The notes below the pieces were generated by a model. It did no database searches and was not told the origin of the DNA. It worked only from the letters and a program-made list of their open reading frames with translations. This document shows positions 6,207 through 12,246 of a DNA stretch of 17,022 bases, piece by piece. This DNA comes from JAEZRQ01 sp049294415 (lineage in GTDB: Bacteria > Patescibacteriota > Patescibacteriia > Patescibacteriales > UBA12465): positions 1 through 17,022 of the forward strand of contig JBAQCS010000033.1 of assembly GCA_049294415.1 (NCBI GenBank), read 5' to 3'. Numbering within the stretch: position 1 is the stretch's first letter; the number at the start of each line of letters is the position of its first letter. A program made the position numbers and the translations under genes.

Positions 6207-6238
6207 AAAAAAGACCAGTGGTTAAACTGATCTTTTTT
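6207..6238 (-). terminator. Terminator of the SIMPL-domain gene
   Basis: A 13-position inverted repeat with one mismatch, 6207-6219 with 6226-6238 (AAAAAAGACCAGT and ACTGATCTTTTTT), has a 6-nt loop and lies 15 nt past the stop. Confidence 0.8.
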
Positions 6239-6252
6239 TAAGTTTCAATCTA

Positions 6253-6990
6253 TTATTTAATTTCGTAGTTTAAGGTTACTTCAACTTTAATTTCATTTTG
6301 ACCACTTTCAATGGCTGGAGCAGAAACATTACCAGCATCAGCGCTAGCCATTTCTTTTCTAGCATTGGTATAGTCATAGACTGGCATAGGACTTACTGAA
6401 CTCTCATAAACACCTTTAATATCACCTAATTTCATACCAGTTTGTCTAGCAATAATTTCAGCTTTTTCTTTAGCTTTAGTAATAGCTAATTCTCTAGCTT
6501 CGTTCTTTAACTGATATTCATCATCAATAGTAAAACTAATATCTCCAACTTGATTAGCTCCTTTAGCAGTTGTCTGAGCGATGATGTCACCAATCTTATC
6601 TAAATCTCTAATTTTAATATCAGCATTTTGAGAAACCTCATAACCAACTAATTGTTGACCATCTTTTTCAGTCCAATTATAAACTGGTCTCAAGCTATAA
6701 TTAGTAGTCTTAATATCCTTAGCTTCTACTCCTAAATTTTTAACAGCTGAAATTATTTCATTCATTTTATCAGCATTTTCTTTAGTAGCTTCGGCGGCTG
6801 TTTTTTTAACAGTTGTTTTAAAACCAACGCTTAAATTAGCGATGTCAGCTTTAGCGTAAACAGTTCCAGAACCAGTCACTGAAAAACGTTCTAAATTATT
6901 TGGTTTGGTAGCTGACCAAACTGAGAAAGCTGAAACTCCGGCAATAGCTAAAATGCCTAGAGTAATTAAAAAAGTGTAAGCTTTTTTCAT
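6253..6990 (-). CDS. SIMPL-domain (DUF541) anchored protein
   Basis: The 245-residue protein begins with an uncleaved-looking signal anchor (about 4-27). The SIMPL/DUF541 domain follows, opening with FSVTGSGTVYAKADIANLSV (36-55), the typical I.V.G.G.v...PD.a.i...v pattern. The central region has VKNLGVEAKDIKTTNYSLRP and GYEVSQNADIKIRDLDKIG. A helix reads ARELAITKAKEKAEIIARQ, followed by GMKLGDI. It ends in the usual NEIKVEVTLNYEI strand. These proteins are extracytoplasmic and oligomerise (BP26-type rings); a biochemical activity is not established. Candidate -10 is TATAAT at 7023-7018. It has its own terminator, so it is a single-gene unit. Confidence 0.9.
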   Translation of the reverse strand: MKKAYTFLITLGILAIAGVSAFSVWSATKPNNLERFSVTGSGTVYAKADIANLSVGFKTTVKKTAAEATKENADKMNEIISAVKNLGVEAKDIKTTNYSLRPVYNWTEKDGQQLVGYEVSQNADIKIRDLDKIGDIIAQTTAKGANQVGDISFTIDDEYQLKNEARELAITKAKEKAEIIARQTGMKLGDIKGVYESSVSPMPVYDYTNARKEMASADAGNVSAPAIESGQNEIKVEVTLNYEIK

Positions 6991-7017
6991 AGTTTTGTTA
7001 TTAATAGTTTATACTTA

Positions 7018-7023
7018 ATTATA
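7018..7023 (-). promoter_or_regulatory. -10 element of the SIMPL-domain gene
   Basis: A perfect TATAAT on the minus strand, with TTACTT (7046-7041) as a possible -35 at 17 nt. The predicted leader is about 20 nt. Confidence 0.45.
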
Positions 7024-7050
7024 ACGCAAAATTAGTAAAAAAGTAACAAA

Positions 7051-7356
7051 TTAAAATTGTTTACTGGCAAATGATTTAATTTTACCACCTTCAAATATTA
7101 AGCCATCTTGTTCTAATCGTTTTTGCTGTGCAGATAAGCCACCAAATTTATAACCAGCCGCCAAGCAACCATTAGCCATGACAACTTTATAACAAGGGAT
7201 GTAATCCGGCTGATCATTTTGTCTTAATACCCAACCTATGTTACGTGGCGACGGCACTCCAGTTAATTTAGCTAGTTGTCCATAGGTAACCACGTAACCG
7301 CGCGGTATTGTTTTAAGTATTTTAAAAACTGGTTCAATAAATTGTTTTAGCTGCAT
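7051..7356 (-). CDS. MGMT/ATL-like DNA-binding protein with an altered active site
   Basis: The 101-residue protein corresponds to the C-terminal domain of O6-alkylguanine-DNA alkyltransferase. It has the helix-turn-helix region (IPRGYVVTYGQLAKLTG, 18-34), the base-flipping arginine segment SPRNIGWVLRQN (36-47) and the active-site block IPCYKVVMANG. The usual signature is PCHRVV. Here the acceptor Cys is kept but His is replaced by Tyr and Arg by Lys. At the third triad position an Asp (QDG) appears where Glu is usual (HEG). The short length equals that of alkyltransferase-like (ATL) proteins, which lack the Cys. The protein probably recognises alkylated bases; whether it transfers the alkyl group is open. 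It is the last gene of a four-gene operon, 1 nt after its neighbour's stop. Confidence 0.83.
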   Translation of the reverse strand: MQLKQFIEPVFKILKTIPRGYVVTYGQLAKLTGVPSPRNIGWVLRQNDQPDYIPCYKVVMANGCLAAGYKFGGLSAQQKRLEQDGLIFEGGKIKSFASKQF

Positions 7357-7357
7357 G

Positions 7358-8173
7358 CTATTTTATTTTAATAATAGCTACGACTCCACACCAAGAAAAA
7401 ATAGCTTCAAACAAACAAAAGCCTGATAAAAATAATAATAACGGATTCCAAGCTGAAGTAATGGCCCAAAGTAATAACAGTAAACCAAAAATAACTCTTA
7501 ATAATCTTTCCTTCAAATCGATGTTACGCAAAGGACAAGCTTTTTTACTTAAAAAGAAACGTAATAACCAAGCAACTAAACCAGCCAGTAGATACATAAT
7601 TAAAATATAAACCCAACCCAAAGGCGATAAAATAAAAGTAATAGGCGATTCTGCAAAAAAATTTCTCTTCAGTTGTGGGACTAAATGCCAAGCGTTAATT
7701 GTTTCTGATAAATTAAACTTTTCTTGTTCACCGACAGCCAAAACATATTTAATATCATTATTAGGACTCCAAACTAAAATTTCATAATTGCCAGGTTCAG
7801 CCGGGGCTTTATATTCTTGACCCTTAAAATACCAACTCTGACCAAACTCTTCAAACCATCTCTCCCAATTAGTAGTAAAACTATCCATGGTAGCAAGCGG
7901 TGCTTGTCTATCACCATTTTTTATAATTATAGCCGAGACATCTTTTTTCTGCCCAGGCACATCGGGTACTAAAATATTAACGTAAAAAGTTATGGATTTA
8001 TCAGTTGTAAAATTATAAACATGGGGTACGCCGGATAACTGGCTATAATAAGCTTTAGAAATTTCCGGGCTAATGACTATAATTTCATTACTATCAACCA
8101 CTCTGGGTTGATGAGCTGACGCTAAAATTGGTATGAAGAAAATTAATAACAAAACTAAATATATTTTTTTCAT
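7358..8173 (-). CDS. Secreted/membrane protein with DUF2892-like C-terminal tail
   Basis: The 271-residue protein starts with a signal peptide (cleavage after ASA at 18-20, mature start HQPR). An extracytoplasmic domain spans about 21-172, with beta-rich, tryptophan-containing segments such as WERWFEEFGQSWYFKGQEY (103-121) and GNYEILVWSPNND. A membrane helix spans about 178-207. The tail from 213 (CPLRNIDLKERLLRVIFG) with two closely spaced hydrophobic segments resembles the YgaP-type DUF2892 membrane module, which begins CPxN(V/I)..DR..R...G. I do not recognise the outer domain; its shape could be an immunoglobulin-like sensor or binding domain. It lies between a Nudix gene (3 nt upstream) and the MGMT-like gene (1 nt downstream) in one operon. 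No Shine-Dalgarno; context GATATG. Confidence 0.72.
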   Translation of the reverse strand: MKKIYLVLLLIFFIPILASAHQPRVVDSNEIIVISPEISKAYYSQLSGVPHVYNFTTDKSITFYVNILVPDVPGQKKDVSAIIIKNGDRQAPLATMDSFTTNWERWFEEFGQSWYFKGQEYKAPAEPGNYEILVWSPNNDIKYVLAVGEQEKFNLSETINAWHLVPQLKRNFFAESPITFILSPLGWVYILIMYLLAGLVAWLLRFFLSKKACPLRNIDLKERLLRVIFGLLLLLWAITSAWNPLLLFLSGFCLFEAIFSWCGVVAIIKIK

Positions 8174-8176
8174 ATC

Positions 8177-8608
8177 TTAAATCTTAAAAAATAATCTTAA
8201 ACATTCATCTAAATCTTCAATTAAAGGTAAAGAAAAAGCTTCTTGAACTTTAACCCATTTCACTGCCTGATGCTCGGTATCACTTAAAGTAACATCTATT
8301 TTATCATCTAACTTATAAGAAAACATATGATAAATAAAATCATAGTCATCATATCTCACATAAGCGGTCTTAAAAAATTCTAAATCTGTTTCAGGAATAA
8401 CCAAACCAGTTTCTTCAAAAGTTTCACGACAGGCAGCGGCCACTAAATTTTCCCCTTCATCCACTTTGCCAGATGGAATACCCCAAGTATTTCCCTGTCT
8501 TTTATGACTTTGCCTAAGCAGTAAAATAATTTCATCTTGATACTGTACAAAATTTCCTACTACCTCAAATTTAGGCTTAAAGTTTTCTGGTTCCTGGTGA
8601 TAAAGCAT
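8177..8608 (-). CDS. Nudix hydrolase
   Basis: The 143-residue protein has an intact Nudix box (G47, E53, R61, E62, E65, E66, G68) in IPSGKVDEGENLVAAACRET. The preceding LRQSHKRQGNTWGIPSGK is the usual substrate-loop lead-in. Flanking strands FEVVGNFVQYQDEIILLL (14-31) and HQAVKWVKVQEAFSLPL complete the small alpha/beta fold, so the protein is a single domain of typical length. It should hydrolyse a nucleoside diphosphate linked to another moiety in the cytoplasm using Mg2+; the substrate is not readable. It is the second gene of a four-gene operon, 1 nt after the previous stop and 3 nt before the next start. No Shine-Dalgarno is seen. Confidence 0.9.
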   Translation of the reverse strand: MLYHQEPENFKPKFEVVGNFVQYQDEIILLLRQSHKRQGNTWGIPSGKVDEGENLVAAACRETFEETGLVIPETDLEFFKTAYVRYDDYDFIYHMFSYKLDDKIDVTLSDTEHQAVKWVKVQEAFSLPLIEDLDECLRLFFKI

Positions 8609-8609
8609 A

Positions 8610-9086
8610 TTATTTAAAAGCAGTAATTTGATCAGCTACTACCTCTCCCACGCATTCTTTAAAAACTGAATTAGCATACGCACAGGTTATACCTATTAAA
8701 CGGCCAACTACTCTAATCTCGGAACCAAGTGATTCATTATATTTACCCTGAGCATCAACGTAAAATTTATTATATTTAAACTCTTTACTAAATCTCTCTA
8801 CACCAATATCTTCTCCTCCAGCAAAGCTAGCAATAACTTTACCACTCCAAATAACTGGATAAGATTGTTTAAAAGTTTTTTCACAACTGCAGTCTATTAA
8901 TTTATCACTAACTAAATTCTGTAAATCTTCTTGATTCTCTATTTGTTTATTTAGGGCATACGTAGTGTTAAAACTAGCTACTAACGTATGATGGGTAATA
9001 AGAATGCCTAAAACAGCAATAACACTAATTAAACCTAAAGTTATCCAAGAAAAGATTGGCGAAATAATTTTTGATAATTTTTCCAT
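8610..9086 (-). CDS. Membrane-anchored protein, possible OB-like outer domain (hypothetical)
   Basis: The 158-residue protein has one membrane segment (about 12-36) as a signal anchor. An amphipathic stretch (NKQIENQEDLQNLVSDKL) and an extracytoplasmic domain of about 95 residues follow. The domain carries four cysteines (CSC near 67-69, then one in GITCAY and one in FKECVG) that could form disulfides. The last part, GSEIRVVGRLIGITCAYAN followed by CVGEVVADQI, reads like a strand-rich OB-type or small barrel module. I do not recognise the family. It is the first gene of the operon 9086-7051. A TATAAT at 9121-9116 gives a leader of about 23 nt. Confidence 0.68.
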   Translation of the reverse strand: MEKLSKIISPIFSWITLGLISVIAVLGILITHHTLVASFNTTYALNKQIENQEDLQNLVSDKLIDCSCEKTFKQSYPVIWSGKVIASFAGGEDIGVERFSKEFKYNKFYVDAQGKYNESLGSEIRVVGRLIGITCAYANSVFKECVGEVVADQITAFK

Positions 9087-9115
9087 TTTTTTATAGATAT
9101 ATAAATAATATCGTT

Positions 9116-9121
9116 ATTATA
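9116..9121 (-). promoter_or_regulatory. -10 element of the four-gene operon
   Basis: A perfect TATAAT on the minus strand in the 150-nt divergent gap. No strong -35 is visible at 17 nt. Confidence 0.45.
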
Positions 9122-9156
9122 CATCAAAAAGACTAAAAATATCTAATTAATTAATC

Positions 9157-9183
9157 TTGACAAAATAACTATAAAATTATAGT
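9157..9183 (+). promoter_or_regulatory. Promoter of the gene at 9237
   Basis: TTGACA (9157-9162), a short 15-nt spacer and TATAGT (9178-9183) predict a start near 9190 and a leader of about 47 nt. Confidence 0.5.
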
Positions 9184-9236
9184 GTTATTAATCAATTAGA
9201 ACCTTAACATTAAAATATAACCAAAAAAACAAGATA

Positions 9237-9689
9237 ATGATGAAAAACCTTACTTTAGTTATTAGCTTAGATAATCCAGAAACACTGGAGGCTATCTTAC
9301 AGCTTATAGAACCTTTTCGGGAGGAAATATCTGTTTCTATTAGAGATAGTGGTGCCAGTCCAATTATGATGGCTCATGTTGAACACCTTGGTATTGGTCA
9401 CTCCTTAGAAATGGCTCTGGCACGAGAACAAGACAGGGGTATTATATTAGTCTGCGGTGGTAATCTTCCTCCAAGGCGTGGTGAAATGGCTGAAATGTTC
9501 ACAGACAAATTAAAGGAAATAAATCGCTCCATAGATATTTCTAAAGAACGACTTATTACAGAAGAAAAAGACAGGCAACAAGAAGTTTCTTTTAACAAAC
9601 AACCACAAAAGCATTGGGGGTCTAAACAAACTAATAATTACAAAAGTAAAGTCCCCAGAAAATTTATTAACCGAACCAGAAAACGTTAA
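9237..9689 (+). CDS. Hypothetical protein with basic tail
   Basis: The 150-residue protein is unrecognised. Residues 1-85 look like a compact alpha/beta domain: strand LTLVISLDN, helix PETLEAILQLIEPF, strand ISVSIRDSGASP, a helix around MAHVEHLGIGHSLEMALARE, then strand RGIILVCGGNLPPRRGEM. The IILVCGG and DSGASP blocks resemble nucleotide- or sugar-binding loops, but no named family fits. From about 100 the protein becomes charged and then strongly basic (ending RKFINRTRKR), which suggests contact with nucleic acid or the ribosome. Two ATGs in a row (9237 and 9240) make the start ambiguous by one residue. There is no Shine-Dalgarno. Neighbours give no functional hint: a divergent operon on the left and a convergent gene on the right. 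Confidence 0.65.
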   Translation: MMKNLTLVISLDNPETLEAILQLIEPFREEISVSIRDSGASPIMMAHVEHLGIGHSLEMALAREQDRGIILVCGGNLPPRRGEMAEMFTDKLKEINRSIDISKERLITEEKDRQQEVSFNKQPQKHWGSKQTNNYKSKVPRKFINRTRKR

Positions 9690-9692
9690 ACC

Positions 9693-9721
9693 AAAAGGCC
9701 CCACACAATGCGGGGCCTTTT
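9693..9721. terminator. Bidirectional GC-rich terminator
   Basis: A perfect 10-bp inverted repeat, AAAAGGCCCC (9693-9702) with GGGGCCTTTT (9712-9721), has a 9-nt loop. It ends one base before the stop codon (9722-9724) of the convergent gene. Confidence 0.9.
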
Positions 9722-10189
9722 CTATTTGTCTAATTTAATTTCATAACCTTCTTCATTTACATCTTCAACTGCTTCTTCAACAACTAGTCTATCTTTATCT
9801 TTTTCCTCAATTGATAATTTATCATATTCGTCGGCCTGCTCACCTGTCGCTTCTGGATGCCTACCTTTCCAAGCATTGTGTATTTTTTCAGATTCAGTCT
9901 CTAAATTAAGAATAGCTGGTTCTGTTAATTTACTAATATCATCCATAACTACCTCAGCTGATAAATAATTTTCATTCTGCCAAGCAGCTGGCAAATCTTT
10001 AAAAGGTGTATTAGCAATATCAATTTGTGGTCCGTCAGGATTCTGAGGATCAATTGGTTTAAACCGCTCTTCTCTTTTAGGCTGACCATCAATAGCTAAG
10101 CCTTCTATTACTTTTCTGGACTGGCGCCATTTGTTGTGTAACTTAGCGGCTAATCCCAAAGCTTCTTTTTTAATCTCAAAATTAATCAT
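9722..10189 (-). CDS. RyR-domain-like hypothetical protein
   Basis: The 155-residue acidic protein has no membrane segment. Its pattern recalls bacterial RyR-domain proteins: a helix LAAKLHNKWRQSRKVIEGL (13-31), then FKDLPAAWQNENYLSAEVV (about 63-81), where RyR proteins have a P-W-x-x-x-P-E-W-x-x-x-S block. Then come IHNAWKGRHPEA and YDKLSIEEKDKDRLVVEEAV (122-141), close to the typical HExW ... Y.eLseeeK.kDr sequence. In other systems such domains bind small molecules such as nucleotides; that role is inferred only. A TATAAT at 10203-10198 lies 8 nt before the ATG, so the mRNA should be leaderless. The stop abuts a bidirectional terminator. Confidence 0.65.
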   Translation of the reverse strand: MINFEIKKEALGLAAKLHNKWRQSRKVIEGLAIDGQPKREERFKPIDPQNPDGPQIDIANTPFKDLPAAWQNENYLSAEVVMDDISKLTEPAILNLETESEKIHNAWKGRHPEATGEQADEYDKLSIEEKDKDRLVVEEAVEDVNEEGYEIKLDK

Positions 10190-10197
10190 ATAGTCAA

Positions 10198-10203
10198 ATT
10201 ATA
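10198..10203 (-). promoter_or_regulatory. -10 element giving a leaderless transcript
   Basis: A perfect TATAAT ends 8 nt before the ATG at 10189, the same spacing as the fur gene. The possible -35 (TTTGTT, 10226-10221) overlaps the T-tract side of the terminator of the preceding 39-codon gene. Confidence 0.5.
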
Positions 10204-10217
10204 ACATCAATAATCAC

Positions 10218-10250
10218 AAAAACAAAAATAACCCCCAAATGAGGGTTATT
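10218..10250 (-). terminator. Terminator of the 39-residue basic protein gene
   Basis: AATAACCC (10227-10234) pairs with GGGTTATT (10243-10250) across an 8-nt loop. On the minus strand it is followed by TTTGTTTTTG. It lies 22 nt past the stop. Confidence 0.75.
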
Positions 10251-10272
10251 CGTCTTTGTACTATAAATAATA

Positions 10273-10392
10273 CTATTTTTTTCTTTTAGCAGCCTTCTCT
10301 TCAAGCATAACACGCTTGATTTCTAGACGTTTTGCTGTTTTGTGGGAGTGTGATGGCTTATGTTTGCCAACTCCGGTAGTTCTTTTGGCCAT
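10273..10392 (-). CDS. Small basic protein, 39 residues
   Basis: A 40-codon frame on the minus strand reads MAKRTTGVGKHKPSHSHKTA followed by KRLEIKRVMLEEKAAKRKK and TAG. About 17 of 39 residues are K, R or H. The first half looks disordered and basic, with the patterned KHKPSHSHK; the second half could be one amphipathic helix. The composition is like a small ribosomal or nucleic-acid-binding protein, but I cannot match it to a named ribosomal protein. Evidence that it is real: an AT-before-ATG start like its neighbours, its own downstream terminator, no other gene in the 350-nt gap, and strongly protein-like rather than AT-biased codons. A TATAAC at 10419-10414 could be its -10. Confidence 0.7.
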   Translation of the reverse strand: MAKRTTGVGKHKPSHSHKTAKRLEIKRVMLEEKAAKRKK

Positions 10393-10494
10393 ATAGATAT
10401 TTAATGAATAATAGTTATATTAACCTATTATCGAAAAAAAATCAATAAATCTTCAAAAAGTTATAAAAAGCTTCTTTTGTAATTTTAACCATGT

Positions 10495-10500
10495 TATAAT
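10495..10500 (+). promoter_or_regulatory. -10 element of the half-ferritin pair
   Basis: A perfect TATAAT 40 nt before the ATG at 10540. The -35 region (TTCTTT at 17 nt) is weak. Confidence 0.5.
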
Positions 10501-10539
10501 TTAGATAATATTAATAAAAAATAATTAAACAAAAAATAT

Positions 10540-10767
10540 ATGGAACAAAATAAAGAATTAATACTAGATGAGTTGCGAGAAGCAATGGTTCAAGAGGAAT
10601 TAGCCATTCCTTTATATGTTAGCCATATACAGCAGACTCTCTTTTGGTCAGGCTTACCAGTTGATAAACAAGAAAGGATTATCGCTGGTCTTAAAGTTCT
10701 TGATGTCGACTCAGAAAGACATGCTCAAGCTTTTAAACATTTAATAGAATTATACGAAAAACTATAA
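10540..10767 (+). CDS. Half-ferritin-like two-helix protein (first of pair)
   Basis: The 75-residue protein is two helices joined by a short turn. Helix 1 spans about 4-34 and contains EELAIPLYVSHI with E19/E20 and Y26. Helix 2 spans about 42-75 and contains DVDSERHAQAFKHLIELY with H61. Together this is half of a ferritin/rubrerythrin four-helix bundle, whose halves each carry E...ExxH iron ligands. Here the Glu expected three residues before H61 is Ser58, with D57 and E59 beside it, so the iron site may be altered. Related half-ferritins, such as the encapsulated type, dimerise to build the di-iron site. The next gene, 4 nt downstream, encodes a second half, so a heterodimer is likely. No Shine-Dalgarno; context AATATATG. 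Confidence 0.75.
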   Translation: MEQNKELILDELREAMVQEELAIPLYVSHIQQTLFWSGLPVDKQERIIAGLKVLDVDSERHAQAFKHLIELYEKL

Positions 10768-10771
10768 ATAT

Positions 10772-10963
10772 ATGTTCAATAAAAAAGACTATCTTGATTA
10801 CTTTAATCAACTCTACGACGTAGAAATTAAGATGAAAGAAGACACAGAAAAACTATTAGCCATAATTGATAACCCTGAAGCAAGAAAAATTATCGAAGCT
10901 ATTAGGAACGATGAAATAAAACACGCCGAAATAGTTAAGGAAATGATTAGGTTAATAGATTAG
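10772..10963 (+). CDS. Half-ferritin-like two-helix protein (second of pair)
   Basis: The 63-residue protein has the same two-helix plan. Helix 1 (about 4-31) includes YDVEIKMKED with E18 and E23. Helix 2 (about 35-62) includes RNDEIKHAEIVKEM with the complete ExxH pair E48 and H51. Unlike its partner it keeps the canonical ligand spacing of ferritin-like di-iron proteins. It is far shorter than a normal ferritin or rubrerythrin (about 140-170 residues), so it must associate with itself or with the upstream protein. Translation is probably coupled to the upstream gene (4-nt gap). Roles known for the fold include iron oxidation and storage and peroxide or oxygen detoxification; which applies here is not visible. 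No encapsulin shell gene is in the window. Confidence 0.75.
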   Translation: MFNKKDYLDYFNQLYDVEIKMKEDTEKLLAIIDNPEARKIIEAIRNDEIKHAEIVKEMIRLID

Positions 10964-10970
10964 AATAATA

Positions 10971-11004
10971 AAAAAGTGGTTACCGATTATGACAACCACT
11001 TTTT
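10971..11004. terminator. Bidirectional terminator after the half-ferritin pair
   Basis: A perfect 11-bp inverted repeat, AAAAAGTGGTT (10971-10981) with AACCACTTTTT (10994-11004), has a 12-nt loop. It is flanked by further A and T tracts and lies between convergent genes. Confidence 0.85.
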
Positions 11005-11022
11005 TTTATTTTACTCTATAAT

Positions 11023-11316
11023 TTATTTTTTCTTACAAGCCCAAACTCTTTCTATATAAACTTTACGCCACCAAAATCTGCCAAGAGAAAAACCACCAAC
11101 CACGCCAGCAATAAACAAAGAAATCTGTAATACTGGCGGCAAAGCGCATCCGCCATAAAACTGAACCAACTTACCTTGATCTAAAATATTACGCATATAA
11201 GCCATTTCAATAAAAGCATGGGCTATGAAACTTAAAAAAATACCTAACAGAGTTGAAGCTGTTAAATAAGCCATTTCTTTTATTTTAGTTGGCTGACCTG
11301 GATTAGGAAGAAACAT
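11023..11316 (-). CDS. Small two-helix membrane protein (hypothetical)
   Basis: The 97-residue protein has a short hydrophilic start (MFLPNPGQPTKIKE), a membrane segment at about 15-38 and a loop containing YMRNILDQGKLVQFYGGCAL. A second membrane segment spans about 60-80, and the tail is basic and aromatic (GRFWWRKVYIERVWACKKK). I do not recognise the family. The Cys in GGCALPP and the W/R-rich tail at the membrane interface are the most distinctive parts. Both termini are probably cytoplasmic. It is a single-gene unit with a TATAAT at 11351-11346 and shares the downstream bidirectional terminator. Confidence 0.65.
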   Translation of the reverse strand: MFLPNPGQPTKIKEMAYLTASTLLGIFLSFIAHAFIEMAYMRNILDQGKLVQFYGGCALPPVLQISLFIAGVVGGFSLGRFWWRKVYIERVWACKKK

Positions 11317-11345
11317 ATTTTTATATTTATCAATTAATACTTTAT

Positions 11346-11351
11346 ATTATA
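11346..11351 (-). promoter_or_regulatory. -10 element of the small membrane protein gene
   Basis: A perfect TATAAT on the minus strand; predicted leader about 23 nt. Confidence 0.45.
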
Positions 11352-11380
11352 GCAAATAATGACTAAATTTGGAAAATAAA

Positions 11381-11409
11381 AACGAGCGGCTAATTTTTAA
11401 CCACTCGTT
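11381..11409 (-). terminator. Terminator of the formyltransferase-like gene
   Basis: AACGAGCGG (11381-11389) pairs with CCACTCGTT (11401-11409) with one mismatch. On the minus strand it is followed by TTTATTTT. It lies 16 nt past the stop. Confidence 0.72.
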
Positions 11410-11425
11410 GAAACTGTTTTTGTTT

Positions 11426-12097
11426 TTAAGAAAGAATTTTCTGAGCTGCCATTGTTACAGCCGTCGGCAATATCATCCATTCGTAAGGCAGAACATGTTT
11501 TTGAAGAAGTTCTGCTGCTTCAGTTAGTTCAATTTCTTTATTAATTCTTTGAACTATAATGGCTTTCGGGATTTTTACGCTGGCATTAATTAGTGACTGT
11601 CCTGAATCATAATTAAAGTCAGCCTCATGAACAGTCGGATAAGTGAAGAAATCATCATCAATGGTTTTCTTGCCACGAGCAATTAAATCCTCTACATGGA
11701 TCAAGACTCTTTCATGAACCTTTAATCCGTACATACCATTACCGCCAAAGTTCTGAGGGTCAGCTGGGTGAATATTGTAAATATCTACCCCTGAAATAGG
11801 AAAGATTTTTACCACGCAACCAACCAAAAAAACTAATTCACAATGTAAAGCGGAAAGATACTCCGCCAACATGCCGTTGAAGCGTTCGTTACTTCTAGCA
11901 TCACGGCGACTAATAGTCGTAAAACTGATGTTATTAGCAATAGCTTTGTCTATACACCCAGCATCATCTTTAGTGCTAATTAAAGCCTTAATGTCGACAT
12001 TAGGGATATAACCAGAGCTATAAGCCTGCATAATAGCATTAGCATCAGTGCCACTGCCCGACGCAATTAAAACTGTGTTTACTTTTCTTTCAATCAT
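11426..12097 (-). CDS. PurN-like formyltransferase-fold protein
   Basis: The 223-residue protein has the N-terminal nucleotide-binding start of glycinamide ribonucleotide formyltransferases: VLIASGSGTDANAIMQAY (9-26), then ALISTKDDAGCIDKA. LVFLVGCVVKIFP (88-100) occupies the place of the usual LAGFM strand. Next is YNIHPADPQNFGG (107-119), which holds the catalytic Asn108 and His110. The third catalytic residue is probably D164 in YDSGQSLINASVKIP. PurN transfers a formyl group from 10-formyl-tetrahydrofolate in purine synthesis, but no other purine gene is nearby and the sequence is diverged. A related formyltransferase using another amine is possible. It has one of the two strong ribosome sites in the window, suggesting high translation. 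It is monocistronic. Confidence 0.8.
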   Translation of the reverse strand: MIERKVNTVLIASGSGTDANAIMQAYSSGYIPNVDIKALISTKDDAGCIDKAIANNISFTTISRRDARSNERFNGMLAEYLSALHCELVFLVGCVVKIFPISGVDIYNIHPADPQNFGGNGMYGLKVHERVLIHVEDLIARGKKTIDDDFFTYPTVHEADFNYDSGQSLINASVKIPKAIIVQRINKEIELTEAAELLQKHVLPYEWMILPTAVTMAAQKILS

Positions 12098-12105
12098 CTG
12101 TTTTT

Positions 12106-12111
12106 ACCTCC
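12106..12111 (-). promoter_or_regulatory. Strong Shine-Dalgarno site of the formyltransferase-like gene
   Basis: GGAGGT lies 8 nt before the ATG at 12097. The surrounding AAAATGGAGGTAAAAAC (12116-12100) is identical to that before the gene at 2542. Its ATG opens a 7-codon frame (MEVKTDD) ending across the real start. Confidence 0.8.
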
Positions 12112-12112
12112 A

Positions 12113-12133
12113 TTTTTAATTTTTAATTTTTAA
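12113..12133 (-). repeat. Three tandem copies of a 7-bp AT repeat in the 5' leader
   Basis: TTTTTAA is repeated three times without change (12113-12119, 12120-12126, 12127-12133). It lies between the ribosome site and the probable promoter (TTGACA at 12183-12178) of the formyltransferase-like gene. In the mRNA it reads as an A-rich unstructured leader. Confidence 0.75.
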
Positions 12134-12193
12134 TTTACTAACTTGATTAAAAAACTTATCATAATAGTTGACTTTTTGTCAAGATAACAACAA

Positions 12194-12219
12194 AAAATAG
12201 GCTTATTTAGGCCTATTTT
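12194..12219 (-). terminator. Terminator of the IMPase-family gene
   Basis: A perfect 9-bp inverted repeat, AAAATAGGC (12194-12202) with GCCTATTTT (12211-12219), has an 8-nt loop. On the minus strand it continues into a T tract. It lies 28 nt past the stop. Confidence 0.75.
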
Positions 12220-12246
12220 ATAACTTTTACTAATATTAAATTATAG

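Noticed and set aside
9398..9704. Two minus-strand frames (66 and 64 codons) opposite the gene at 9237-9689
   Set aside because: They overlap each other and a better gene on the other strand and cross a terminator; no protein-like pattern.
12168..12182. TTGAC-TTTTT-GTCAA palindrome as an operator
   Set aside because: It is simply two opposed -35-like sequences with a homopolymer between; only the minus-strand TTGACA is useful, and no second copy supports a regulator site.
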